A stretch of DNA of 64,000 nt from VXPQ01 sp965248175 (lineage in GTDB: Bacteria; Bacteroidota; Rhodothermia; Rhodothermales; VXPQ01). The notes beneath the pieces were generated by a model. The model was given only the letters and a program-made list of their open reading frames with translations. It had not been told where the DNA came from and did not search any database. Both the position numbers and the translations under genes were made by a program. This document shows, piece after piece, positions 1-7,800 of the stretch; within the stretch, counting starts at the first letter, position 1; every line of letters begins with the position of its first letter. The stretch lies in contig OZ252093.1 in NCBI GenBank assembly GCA_965248175.1, positions 1,116,001 to 1,180,000 of the forward strand, given 5' to 3'.

Positions 1-1534
1 TCGCGGCGAAAGTCTGGATTTCGTATATCGAACCATGGAATTTGCCTCCGAGGAGACCCGGTTCGGTCTGATTCTAAGCGCTGTCCAATTCTTTAGTCTA
101 AGCCAAACTGGCGCGGCCGCTTCCCGTCAACTCATTGAGACGCTGTCCCCGGTGACGTTGGTAAATCTGTCCAACCAGTCCAATTGGCTGTTTTCGCGGG
201 GCAATATGCCTGCAATCGTTCTCTTTGCACGACACCGATCTGTGCACCGCGATGCGATCACCGCCGTGCACGTTCCATGGTCTCTAGCCAGCGACCGGAG
301 CCATACGTTCGAGATAGCGCGTAGCGATATCGTCACATTACCGCTGGCCGATTGGGAGCGAAACCCAGAACTTCTGAAGGCCGCGTTTCTCGGGTCTCGT
401 CGCGATCTGTCGCTGCTGGACAGAGTGATGTCGAGTCACCCAACACTGGAACATCAGTTTGGCGAGCTGAATGTGAAATTCTGCGCAGGACTAGCGTTGG
501 GCAATCGAAGCCGCAATTCGGAATTTCTTAACAGGCTCCCTTACCTTACCGCGAGGGATAGATTCCAGCCATTCTGTGCACCAAACGACTTGCATTTGTT
601 TGGTGAACCAAGAGCCGAGAGACCGCGTGAACGCGATATTTATAGAGCGCCGCTTCTACTCGTCAAGGAGTTTCTGAAGCGCGATGGTCATGGTCGTCCC
701 ATCGTTGCCGTTGCTGATCGGGATACCGTTTTCGCGAGCGACTTCTTCGGTGCGGCGTTTCCCGCTAATCGGCATGAGACTGCCCACCAGTTTGCCGCCA
801 TTCTGAGTTCGTCCCTCGCATCTTGGTTCTTCTTGATGACGGCTTCCACTTTTGGACTGTGGATGCAGCGAATCAAGATTGGAGACATCAAACGCATGCC
901 GGTGCCAGATATGGAAGCATCCATGTCTTCCATAGCAGGGGAATACTTGGCAGAATTCGCTCAGAAGTTATGGCTACAAGAGCCTCCCCCCGGCGACCAG
1001 GATTGGCAAACGCTTGATGAAGCTGTCTTCGACCTGTATGACATGAACGAAGCTGATCGTATTGTCGTACGTGACGGTCTATTCCGTGCGAGTTGGCAAT
1101 GGAAAAGGGGCAGGAATGTTTCTGTGCAACCCACCAGAGTTGAACATCTTCTGAATTATGCACATGTGTTTCTGAAAGCGGTAGAGGTTTGGCTGTCGGC
1201 GGCGAACAGACGCCATATGCGTGCCGAAGTTTTCGAACTTCCCGAGCGTGCACCGCTCCGGGTCGTTCGCTTCGTGCTTGAGGAGTGCCCTGGATACTCC
1301 GTAGCAAAGGTTATCTCTCCAGAGGGCAGCCTCAAAGATGTTCTCAACCGGATCGGGGAACGCATGGAGTTTCCACTCGCGAGTCACTTGGTTGGTCAAC
1401 GCGAGCTTCGGGTTCACGGCTCCAACGAGGTCGTGATAATCAAGCCTGCGGCCCGGCGGCACTGGATGGGTGTGTCGGCGCTGGAAGACGCGGACTCGGT
1501 CGTTGTCGAAAGTTTCTCCAAAAGCGCTGTATGA
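1..1534 (+). CDS. N6-adenine DNA methyltransferase, C-terminal part (5' end outside window)
   Basis: The frame is open from the first bases of the window, so the ATG at 35 is probably internal and the true start lies upstream. What is visible resembles the part of gamma-type adenine methyltransferases that follows the catalytic NPPY motif: a segment ending in FGLILS and FFS, then VNLSN and PAIVLFAR, followed by a target-recognition-like region with SFxxxLASWFF and KIGDIKRMPVPD at about residues 270-300. Motifs I and IV are not in the window, so activity cannot be judged. The stop overlaps the ATG of the next gene, whose product looks like a nuclease. This arrangement suggests a restriction-modification or phage-defence pair, with the methylase modifying host DNA. 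A type IIG, BREX-like or orphan enzyme cannot be excluded. Confidence 0.6.
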   Translation, partial: RGESLDFVYRTMEFASEETRFGLILSAVQFFSLSQTGAAASRQLIETLSPVTLVNLSNQSNWLFSRGNMPAIVLFARHRSVHRDAITAVHVPWSLASDRSHTFEIARSDIVTLPLADWERNPELLKAAFLGSRRDLSLLDRVMSSHPTLEHQFGELNVKFCAGLALGNRSRNSEFLNRLPYLTARDRFQPFCAPNDLHLFGEPRAERPRERDIYRAPLLLVKEFLKRDGHGRPIVAVADRDTVFASDFFGAAFPANRHETAHQFAAILSSSLASWFFLMTASTFGLWMQRIKIGDIKRMPVPDMEASMSSIAGEYLAEFAQKLWLQEPPPGDQDWQTLDEAVFDLYDMNEADRIVVRDGLFRASWQWKRGRNVSVQPTRVEHLLNYAHVFLKAVEVWLSAANRRHMRAEVFELPERAPLRVVRFVLEECPGYSVAKVISPEGSLKDVLNRIGERMEFPLASHLVGQRELRVHGSNEVVIIKPAARRHWMGVSALEDADSVVVESFSKSAV

Positions 1535-2187
1535 AGTTGCCGCTTGACGAGCCCGTTGCGACCGGTCGCTCTCCTATTAATCTTGGACCTGATATATCCA
1601 CGACGATCATGCGAACCGCCGAGGCTGGCTGGGTGCTTGCTAAGCAGTGGTCGGATGTCAATACCAGCACTGGCGAAGAGCCAATTACAGAACGACTGCG
1701 TGATGGCATGCGCCAGGCGTTGCACCATGAAGAATTTCCATGGAGTCGCGGTATGGTTGTGCTGCCCGGGACCGAATCCCGTTCCCGTCCTGACGTACTT
1801 TTACCGGATGGTCGAACGGATATACCTGTTTTTTTGATAGAAATATTTTTTCGTTACGGGGAACACGATCCTCATGCGATAATCGAATGCAAGCGCATCG
1901 ACGGGAACTGTCATCGTTTGTGCAAATTGTACGTCGAGCAGGGTATTGATCGCTTCCGAATCGGGAAGTACTCGGGAAACCACTCGATCGGTTTTATGAT
2001 CGGATATCTGATTGGCGGTGATGCTACGGCTGCCGCCAGCGGCATCAACCGCTACTTGAATGGCAACGAAAAACTGGAGTCATCGGAACTGATTGACGAA
2101 CTGTGGGCTTGGCAAAGCAGCCATCCTAGGAAGGAAACCTCTAAGATAAAATTGCACCATGCATTTTTGTCGTTTGAGATAGCGTAA
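1531..2187 (+). CDS. PD-(D/E)XK-like putative restriction nuclease
   Basis: A 218-residue protein whose ATG overlaps the methyltransferase stop (ATGA), chosen over longer in-frame starts that would lie inside the methylase gene. Near the middle it has RPDVLLPDG followed by PHAIIECKRI. An acidic residue followed some way on by E-x-K is the signature of PD-(D/E)XK nucleases; which aspartate completes the site is unclear. The C-terminal half (GKYSGNHSIGFMIGYLI) is predicted alpha/beta, with no membrane segment. The DNA around 1800-1880 is visibly AT-richer than the rest of the window, as expected for transferred DNA. Translational coupling to an adenine methylase makes a restriction partner the likeliest role. 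The family is not recognised by name. Confidence 0.5.
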   Translation: MKLPLDEPVATGRSPINLGPDISTTIMRTAEAGWVLAKQWSDVNTSTGEEPITERLRDGMRQALHHEEFPWSRGMVVLPGTESRSRPDVLLPDGRTDIPVFLIEIFFRYGEHDPHAIIECKRIDGNCHRLCKLYVEQGIDRFRIGKYSGNHSIGFMIGYLIGGDATAAASGINRYLNGNEKLESSELIDELWAWQSSHPRKETSKIKLHHAFLSFEIA

Positions 2188-2306
2188 CCCAAACAGAATG
2201 CAAGGAATCAAAGGGATAGGTGGTTCGGTTTGATTGGACAGATTTTGGCGGGAATTAAGGTGTAATATTGCGACCTTGTTCCGACACAATCAAACCGACG
2301 AGACCC

Positions 2307-2399
2307 ATGTCAAGACGCACACGCAGAACCCACCGGGAAGTTGCTCAGCCGGCAATGTTGGAAACTTTGGAGGAGATAAGGCGCGATGGCAGAGATTGA
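2307..2399 (+). CDS. possible 30-residue basic peptide
   Basis: A short frame beginning MSRRTRRTHREV and ending EEIRRDGRD, strongly basic at the N-terminus. Its last 14 bases overlap the start of the next small gene, which could couple the two. Nothing else supports translation; it may only be a leader sequence. Confidence 0.25.
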   Translation: MSRRTRRTHREVAQPAMLETLEEIRRDGRD

Positions 2400-2592
2400 T
2401 GATTTTGCAACGAAAGGGCTTGAAGCGCTGCAGCGCGCAGTGGATCAGGCTTTGGAGCGTAAGCGCCGTTTGGGGCAATACGCCGTCTTTTGGAAAGACG
2501 GCCGCGTGGTTTTTGTTGGCCCGGACGCACCTAAGGAACAATCCAGGCCTGAGCCGAGCGCTGCAAATGAACCAGAGCCGCCACAAAACTGA
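2386..2592 (+). CDS. small conserved-looking hypothetical protein
   Basis: A 68-residue protein with a charged helix (ALQRAVDQALERKRRLGQ) followed by a short strand YAVFWKDGRVVFV and a proline/glutamate-rich tail. The helix-plus-(V/F)WxDGxVV layout looks like a small uncharacterised family often found as a solitary short gene in accessory DNA. GGAGGA at 2370-2375 lies 10 bases before the ATG and could serve as ribosome-binding site. It lies between the defence-like pair and a regulator remnant. No function can be assigned; an antitoxin-like or DNA-binding accessory role is only a guess. Confidence 0.5.
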   Translation: MAEIDDFATKGLEALQRAVDQALERKRRLGQYAVFWKDGRVVFVGPDAPKEQSRPEPSAANEPEPPQN

Positions 2593-2597
2593 GCCCC

Positions 2598-2819
2598 ATG
2601 ACCCCTCTCCGCATCTTCAACAGCAGCGTGCAGGCGATGCTCTTCGCGGACCGGCTGGATGTGATGAACCCCGGTCGGCTACCGCCTCCTCCGACGGTGG
2701 AGAACTGGCGTAGCGGCGCAGATCGGCCCGTATCCGGGTCGTTGCACGCTCTCCCCGCTTTTCACGCCTCACCCAGCGCAGAACACGTAAATAACACGAT
2801 CAAATCAGTTACTTATTGA
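2598..2819 (+). pseudogene. remnant of an AlbA/HATPase_c_4-type transcriptional regulator
   Basis: The frame begins with SSVQAMLFADRLDVMNPGR and continues LPPPPTVENW. This closely resembles the segment SVxVMLFADRLEVWNPGxLPPxLTVExLR of the C-terminal ATPase-like domain in AlbA/Schlafen-related putative regulators (COG2865 group), which are normally several hundred residues long. After about residue 40 the similarity is lost. No AlbA domain precedes it. It is therefore read as the decayed 3' piece of such a gene, left in the accessory patch next to the methylase/nuclease pair. The identification rests on motif memory, not a search. Confidence 0.55.
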
Positions 2820-2865
2820 TCCATCGTGCGTAAAGAGAGAGGCGTCGGGTACACACTACACGAAC

Positions 2866-3555
2866 TCACCCCCACAGGTCCGTCGTGACACCGGCCCCTG
2901 CCACAATCAGCACAATCTCCCCCCGGACCTTGGGTTGTTCGTCGAGAAAAGCCGCCAATTCCCCTACCGTTCCTCGCCGGACTTCCTCGAACTTCTTAGT
3001 CATTTCCCGTGCGACCGCTGCCGGACGATCGGCCCCGAAGATTTCTGCAAACTGGTTCATTGTGGCAGCCGCCCGATGGGGAGATTCATAGAAAACCATG
3101 GTCCGCGGTTCGTCCCGGAGCGCTTCGAGCCGGGAGCGCCGCCCCTTTTTCACGGGCAGGAACCCTTCGAAAACAAAGCGCTCCGCAGGAAGCGCCGAGA
3201 CGGTGAGCGCAGGTATGACGGCGGAAGGGCCGGGCAGCGCCTCCACGGGAATGTCGTGTTGCTTGCATGCCCGCACCAGGTAGAACCCCGGATCTGAAAT
3301 CCCCGGCGATCCGGCGTCGCTTATGAGGGCAATGCGTTGTCCCGCCTGCATGCGTTCGACGAGGTCCGGCGTCCGCCGCCGCTCGTTGTGTTCATGGTAA
3401 CTGATGGTTGGCGTGCCGATTTCGTAGCGGGCAAGGAGTATGCCCGAGGTGCGTGTGTCCTCGCAGGCGATCAGGTCCACCTCCTTCAGAATACGGAGGG
3501 CACGGAGCGTAATGTCTTCGAGGTTGCCGATCGGCGTGGGGACGAGATACAGCAT
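2866..3555 (-). CDS. rsmI: 16S rRNA (cytidine(1402)-2'-O)-methyltransferase RsmI
   Basis: A 229-residue tetrapyrrole-methylase-fold protein with PTPIGNLEDITLRAL at the N-terminus, CEDTRTS at about 31-37 and SDAGSPGISDPG at 79-90, all RsmI hallmarks. It 2'-O-methylates C1402 in the decoding centre of 16S rRNA using S-adenosylmethionine. It is shorter than the roughly 286-residue Escherichia coli enzyme because the C-terminal extension is absent. It lies 34 bases downstream of the LptF/G permease gene on the same strand and may be co-transcribed with it. Confidence 0.93.
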   Translation of the reverse strand: MLYLVPTPIGNLEDITLRALRILKEVDLIACEDTRTSGILLARYEIGTPTISYHEHNERRRTPDLVERMQAGQRIALISDAGSPGISDPGFYLVRACKQHDIPVEALPGPSAVIPALTVSALPAERFVFEGFLPVKKGRRSRLEALRDEPRTMVFYESPHRAAATMNQFAEIFGADRPAAVAREMTKKFEEVRRGTVGELAAFLDEQPKVRGEIVLIVAGAGVTTDLWG

Positions 3556-3589
3556 CGGACAGGTAGAGGGATCGGTGCGGTGCGCGCCG

Positions 3590-5035
3590 TTATGGCTTAT
3601 GTTTTTGCAACAGGCGCAGGAGCCGGGTGCGGAGAGGCGGTGTGGCGCGCAGATCCAGCGTTACGTAGAACATCAGCCATAGCCCTGCGGCGATCATCAC
3701 AAGGTTGGCGATCCACATACCGATCCAGGGATCGAGAAAGCCGCGGTCGGCCAGCTTTTCTCCCTGCACGAGCGTCACCCAGTAAAAAAGGAAGATACCT
3801 GCTGCCGGAATGCCTGCCGAGCTGAGACCGCCGCGCCGGGTGCTCAGCCCCAGCGGGGCGCCGATGAGCATGAAAATAAGACATGCAATGGCGATCGAGT
3901 ACTTCTTGTGGATCTCGACGAGGAACCGGTCGGCGCGCTGCAATTCCCAGGCAGTGGCGCGCTGCGTATCGTCAATGGTCATGCGCATATTCCGGGCTTT
4001 CTCGATGGCTTTCGCAAGAATCTGTTCGTCTCCGGGAGGGGAGCGCCCAGGCGCTTCGGCGCTTCCGGTTCCTCCTGCCGGGAGCGCTGCAAGGAAGGGT
4101 TCTCTGAAGGGTTCTCTTGCGACGGGCATCCTGGTCTCCGGCGCATTGCCTCCAAAGCTCCCCGGCTCGAAATACGCGGTAAGGCGGACAAGAGATGAAT
4201 CGATGCTTTGCCGAAGGGAATCGACAAAGCCGATCATGTCCCGGGTGGACATGGTGCGGTCCGAACGATTTGTCCGGCTTTCCGCCGATCGCTCGAAGGC
4301 AAATTCGGAAGCGTCCAGCGTCATGCGGTACTTGTCGAATGTGAGCCGCTCGTAGCGCTCTTCGGCTCGGAAGAACTGCTGCCCCTCCGGCATGCGGTGT
4401 ATTTCGCCATCGAACAGGGTGAGCGCCAGCTCCGGTCGATCCGGCAGGGGGAGCAGGCGCCCCTCGCGCGCCTTGATCACGGTCTGGGCATTGTCCGTGT
4501 AGTCGTAGATGAGAATATCCTCAAGCGCTCCGGAGCCGGCGGCGACATTTTGCACGAGGATGCTGTAGCCTCGTACCCCCTCGTAGAACATGCCGGGACG
4601 CAACTCGAAGTCCGGGCGCTTCCGGCGTATGTCGTACCACAGGTTGCGGGCGCGGAAGTTTGCTTCCGGCAACACCCGATTGTTGAAGTACGTCATGCCG
4701 GTAGCGACAAATGCTCCGATCAGGAGCGTGGGCCAGATAAGCCGGATAGGCGAGACGCCGGCCGCCTTGATCACGACCCAGGCCCGGGATTCGGCGATGC
4801 GTCCGAACGTCATCATGGCGCCGATAAGGAGTGACATCGGCACGGCGAGGACCACCATGTAGGCCAGGTTGTAGGCGATGAGTTCAAGCATGACCCCAAG
4901 AGGAAGCCCCTTGCCCGCCAGATCGGGCAGGTACTTGATCAGAAACTGCATCACCAGCAGGAACATGAGTGTTCCCAACCATCCGAGAACACGTCCCGGG
5001 AGCATGCGCAGAATGAGTCCGTGAAGTCGTTTCAT
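3590..5035 (-). CDS. LptF/LptG-family lipopolysaccharide export permease
   Basis: A 481-residue YjgP/YjgQ-type permease. Three N-terminal membrane segments (about 10-32, 50-80 and 93-115) and three C-terminal ones (about 365-470) flank a long periplasmic region, as in LptF and LptG, which with LptB extract lipopolysaccharide from the inner membrane. The start MKRLHGLILRML overlaps the stop of the upstream hydrolase gene (ATGA). A longer GTG frame exists but would lie within that gene. A second permease (the F or G partner) is not in the window. Which of the two this is cannot be told from sequence alone. Its presence argues for a diderm envelope. Confidence 0.85.
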   Translation of the reverse strand: MKRLHGLILRMLPGRVLGWLGTLMFLLVMQFLIKYLPDLAGKGLPLGVMLELIAYNLAYMVVLAVPMSLLIGAMMTFGRIAESRAWVVIKAAGVSPIRLIWPTLLIGAFVATGMTYFNNRVLPEANFRARNLWYDIRRKRPDFELRPGMFYEGVRGYSILVQNVAAGSGALEDILIYDYTDNAQTVIKAREGRLLPLPDRPELALTLFDGEIHRMPEGQQFFRAEERYERLTFDKYRMTLDASEFAFERSAESRTNRSDRTMSTRDMIGFVDSLRQSIDSSLVRLTAYFEPGSFGGNAPETRMPVAREPFREPFLAALPAGGTGSAEAPGRSPPGDEQILAKAIEKARNMRMTIDDTQRATAWELQRADRFLVEIHKKYSIAIACLIFMLIGAPLGLSTRRGGLSSAGIPAAGIFLFYWVTLVQGEKLADRGFLDPWIGMWIANLVMIAAGLWLMFYVTLDLRATPPLRTRLLRLLQKHKP

Positions 5036-5673
5036 GGGGGGAATACAAGGAACGGGTTCGTTCGCCGCTCCTCTCCAACGGTCGTGACAGGGCCGTGACC
5101 AGGATAGACGTGTACAGTGTCCCCGAGGGGAACGAGCTTCTCGAAAATGGACCGCATCAGTTCGGGCAGGTCGCCGCGCCACAGGTCCGTACGCCCGATG
5201 GATCCCCGGAACAGCACATCCCCGGAAATCACTGCCTGCGAAGCGGCTTCGTAGAAGGAGATCGATCCCGGAGAGTGCCCCGGCATATGCAGCACTTCGA
5301 GCGATGTGTTGCCGAAAGGTACGCGATTCCCTTCGTTCAGAAAGCCCTCCGGTTCGGGCGGGGTTTCGATGGCTTCCCCGAACAGCTGGGCCTGCTCCTC
5401 AGCCTGGGCAATAAAAACCCGGTCTTCGCGGTGCATCAGGAAGCCCATCCCGAACGTCCGCGCAAAGTGTGCGCATCCGAAGATATGGTCGATATGACCA
5501 TGCGTTAATAGCAGGCGGCGAATGGTCAGTCCTTGTTCAGCGATGTAGCGCTCGACCTGTGCGCATTCTTCCGGGGTTGAGCAGGATGGATCGATCAGTA
5601 CCGCCTCGCCGTCGTCATGGCAGACATAACAATTCGTCTGGAACGGATTGCAGGTGAATCCCTGTATCTGCAT
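5032..5673 (-). CDS. MBL-fold metallo-hydrolase (glyoxalase II-like)
   Basis: A 213-residue metallo-beta-lactamase-fold enzyme with the metal motif THGHIDH at 57-63, then PGHSPGS, SGDVLFRGSIGR and a terminal PGHGP histidine, which together supply the two-metal site of the glyoxalase II/YcbL branch. Substrate is unknown; thioester hydrolysis is the family norm, and given bshA nearby a bacillithiol conjugate is conceivable but unproven. It is translationally coupled to the LptF/G permease gene downstream. Confidence 0.85.
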   Translation of the reverse strand: MQIQGFTCNPFQTNCYVCHDDGEAVLIDPSCSTPEECAQVERYIAEQGLTIRRLLLTHGHIDHIFGCAHFARTFGMGFLMHREDRVFIAQAEEQAQLFGEAIETPPEPEGFLNEGNRVPFGNTSLEVLHMPGHSPGSISFYEAASQAVISGDVLFRGSIGRTDLWRGDLPELMRSIFEKLVPLGDTVHVYPGHGPVTTVGEERRTNPFLVFPP

Positions 5674-5754
5674 GGGGGGTGGGGCGCTGGATCAATCGGT
5701 CCGATAGGAATCCTTGCTACATACGCCGTCTGTTCGCGTTCCGCCGTACGTGCC

Positions 5755-5769
5755 CGGGGTTGAACCCCG
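5755..5769. repeat. short inverted repeat downstream of bshA
   Basis: CGGGGTTGAACCCCG is a near-perfect palindrome between the stop of bshA and the start of the MBL hydrolase gene. It has no following T-run, so it is at best a weak transcript-end hairpin. Confidence 0.3.
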
Positions 5770-5806
5770 AAGCGAATACGGGAACGGCCCCGCCGGTGTC
5801 GCGGCG

Positions 5807-6940
5807 TCAGGCTTGTTCCAGAACCCGCTCGTAGTGGGCCTCGTACATGGGCACGATCTGGTCCTGATCGAACATCTCCACCGCCCGGCGGCGGGCGCCT
5901 TCCGCAAGACGCCGGTGCAGCGCATCGTCGCTCAGAATGGCGCGGGTTTTTTCCGTTAGGGCATCGATGTCGCCAAGCGGGCACAGGAAGCCCGTTTCGC
6001 CGTCCACGTTCAGTTCCGGCAGCCCCCCGATGTTGCTCGATACGATCGGCACGTTGCACGCCATCGCTTCCAGTGCAGCCAGTCCGAACGTTTCCGAGCC
6101 GCTGGGAATGAGAAACACATCGGCGATGGATAGCAACTCCTCGATCGGCTCCTGTTTGCCAAGAAAGCGAATCTGTCCCCATATCCCCAGTTCGCGGGCC
6201 AGCCGCTCCGCGGGCATCCGGTCCGGTCCGTCTCCTGCGAGCAGCAAAGTGACTGCCATGCCGTCCCGCACGAGGCTGTGGAAGACGCGGATAACGTCCT
6301 CCACGCGCTTCACGGGGCGGAAATTCGAGACATGTACGATGATTTTTCCGCCGTCCGGGCACACTGCCCGCTTGAACGCTTCTTTGTCGGAACGGCGAAA
6401 GCGCGTCGTGTCGATGAAATTAGGAATGACATCGATCGGTTTATCGATCTGGAAATGCCGCTTCGTTTCGCTGCGGAGGTATTCGGAGACAGCCGTTACG
6501 CCGTCGGAGTGGTTGATCGCATGGTTGACCACCGGCGCGAAGCCCGGATCCTGCCCCACAAGCGTAATGTCCGTACCGTGCAGCGTGGTGAATACCGGAA
6601 CGCGCAGGCCCTGCTCGCGCAGAATCTCCCGGGCCAGTACGGCGCTTGTGGCGTGGGGAATGGCGTAATGCACATGCAGGAGATCAAGGTGTTCGAACCG
6701 TGCAACGTCAACCATTTTGCCCGTAAGGGCCAGCGAATAGGGGGGGTATTCGAAGAGCGGGTACGTATTGACAGCTACCTCATGGAAGGAAATGTTTTGC
6801 GTAACATGCGCCAGCCGGAACGGCATGGAGTAGGCGATGAAATGAATCTGGTGTCCTCTGAGTGCAAGAGCCTTGCCCAATTCCGTGGCAACGACCCCGC
6901 TTCCCCCGTACACGGGATAACATGTAATGCCGATATTCAC
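5807..6940 (-). CDS. bshA: N-acetyl-alpha-D-glucosaminyl L-malate synthase BshA
   Basis: A 377-residue GT4 glycosyltransferase. The N-terminus (NIGITCYPVYGGSGVVATEL), FHEV, YPLFEYPPY and LHVHYAIPHA are diagnostic of BshA. The C-terminal Rossmann half has the nucleotide-sugar motif GSETFGLAALEAMA at about 300. The enzyme joins UDP-GlcNAc and L-malate in the first step of bacillithiol synthesis. It begins with GTG. The later steps (bshB, bshC) are not in the window, but a YpdA-type reductase is encoded at 54716-55720. It is transcribed away from the outer-membrane protein gene at 7084. Confidence 0.95.
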   Translation of the reverse strand: MNIGITCYPVYGGSGVVATELGKALALRGHQIHFIAYSMPFRLAHVTQNISFHEVAVNTYPLFEYPPYSLALTGKMVDVARFEHLDLLHVHYAIPHATSAVLAREILREQGLRVPVFTTLHGTDITLVGQDPGFAPVVNHAINHSDGVTAVSEYLRSETKRHFQIDKPIDVIPNFIDTTRFRRSDKEAFKRAVCPDGGKIIVHVSNFRPVKRVEDVIRVFHSLVRDGMAVTLLLAGDGPDRMPAERLARELGIWGQIRFLGKQEPIEELLSIADVFLIPSGSETFGLAALEAMACNVPIVSSNIGGLPELNVDGETGFLCPLGDIDALTEKTRAILSDDALHRRLAEGARRRAVEMFDQDQIVPMYEAHYERVLEQA

Positions 6941-7063
6941 AGGCGTTTGTCTGTTTGTCCGGCTCGCGGAGCAGTGAATATTTTCGATATGCGTAACGCA
7001 GAAACTTGCGTTTGCAGTTAAGGTTGCAATACATGGCCTTCATGCATGCAGCGTTGCACGAAC

Positions 7064-7071
7064 TATCTTTG
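7064..7071 (+). promoter_or_regulatory. TAnnTTTG-type -7 element
   Basis: TATCTTTG matches the Bacteroidota -7 consensus TAnnTTTG. It lies 12 bases before the ATG of the outer-membrane protein gene, implying a very short leader. No clear TTG-type -33 element was seen, so support is weak. Confidence 0.35.
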
Positions 7072-7083
7072 CGGAGCGTTTTT

Positions 7084-7764
7084 ATGCGAAAAGGATTTGG
7101 TACGATCGGTCTCGTCCTGGTGCTTTGCTGCGGCGCGGCGGCGCCCGCGAACGCGCAGGTGGGTATCGCCGGAGGGGTAACGTTTTCCGAACTGAGCGAC
7201 ATCGCGACAGACGACCAGTCGGCTTCGCTCAAGCGGGTTCCCGGATGGCACGTTCATCTGTGGGTCAATCTGCCGTTGGGATCGTTCGCCCTGCGCCCTG
7301 GATTGCGGTATATGGATGCAGGCCGGCTTTTCAATCCGACGAATACGTCGGGATTTGTCACGATGCTGGATCCGTCGGGATTTGGCGGTGAGCCGGGTTC
7401 CGAGTTTCCGGATGCTACCGGCTCCGTCAGCGACGATCACTTCGTGACCTACATTGAAATCCCGATAGACGTGCGTTACCAGTACGACCTTTCCTTCATT
7501 TCCCCGTATGTGCTGGTCGGGCCTGTCTTGCGATTCACCACGGACACCAACAACCAGGACCGCCTGCGTACGCTCAGCATGGCCGCTGCCGTGGGGGTGG
7601 GTCTGGAAATTCGATTGGCCGGCTTGCGGTTCTATCCTGAGGTGAAGCACGCCTTCGGCGTGTCGGGATTCACCAACGACGAGTACGAGTTTGCCGATAT
7701 CGTCATCCGTCCCGACGAGCAACGCCTTAATGCGACCATGCTCAGCATCGGGATCGGCTTTTGA
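7084..7764 (+). CDS. outer-membrane beta-barrel protein (PorT-like)
   Basis: A 226-residue exported protein. The ATG at 7084 gives a clean signal peptide (MRKGFGTIGLVLVLCC, cleavage after ANA-Q); an upstream in-frame start would spoil it. After it come alternating strands such as VGIAGGVTFSEL, LRPGLRYMDAG, YIEIPIDVRYQY and the closing MLSIGIGF, typical of eight-stranded outer-membrane beta-barrels with porin/PorT-like family layout. No catalytic motif is seen. It stands alone between divergent bshA and downstream pdxB; its role is unknown. Confidence 0.8.
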   Translation: MRKGFGTIGLVLVLCCGAAAPANAQVGIAGGVTFSELSDIATDDQSASLKRVPGWHVHLWVNLPLGSFALRPGLRYMDAGRLFNPTNTSGFVTMLDPSGFGGEPGSEFPDATGSVSDDHFVTYIEIPIDVRYQYDLSFISPYVLVGPVLRFTTDTNNQDRLRTLSMAAAVGVGLEIRLAGLRFYPEVKHAFGVSGFTNDEYEFADIVIRPDEQRLNATMLSIGIGF

Positions 7765-7800
7765 CGTTTCAGTGCGGCTCGCTGTGCATTTCGGTACGTC

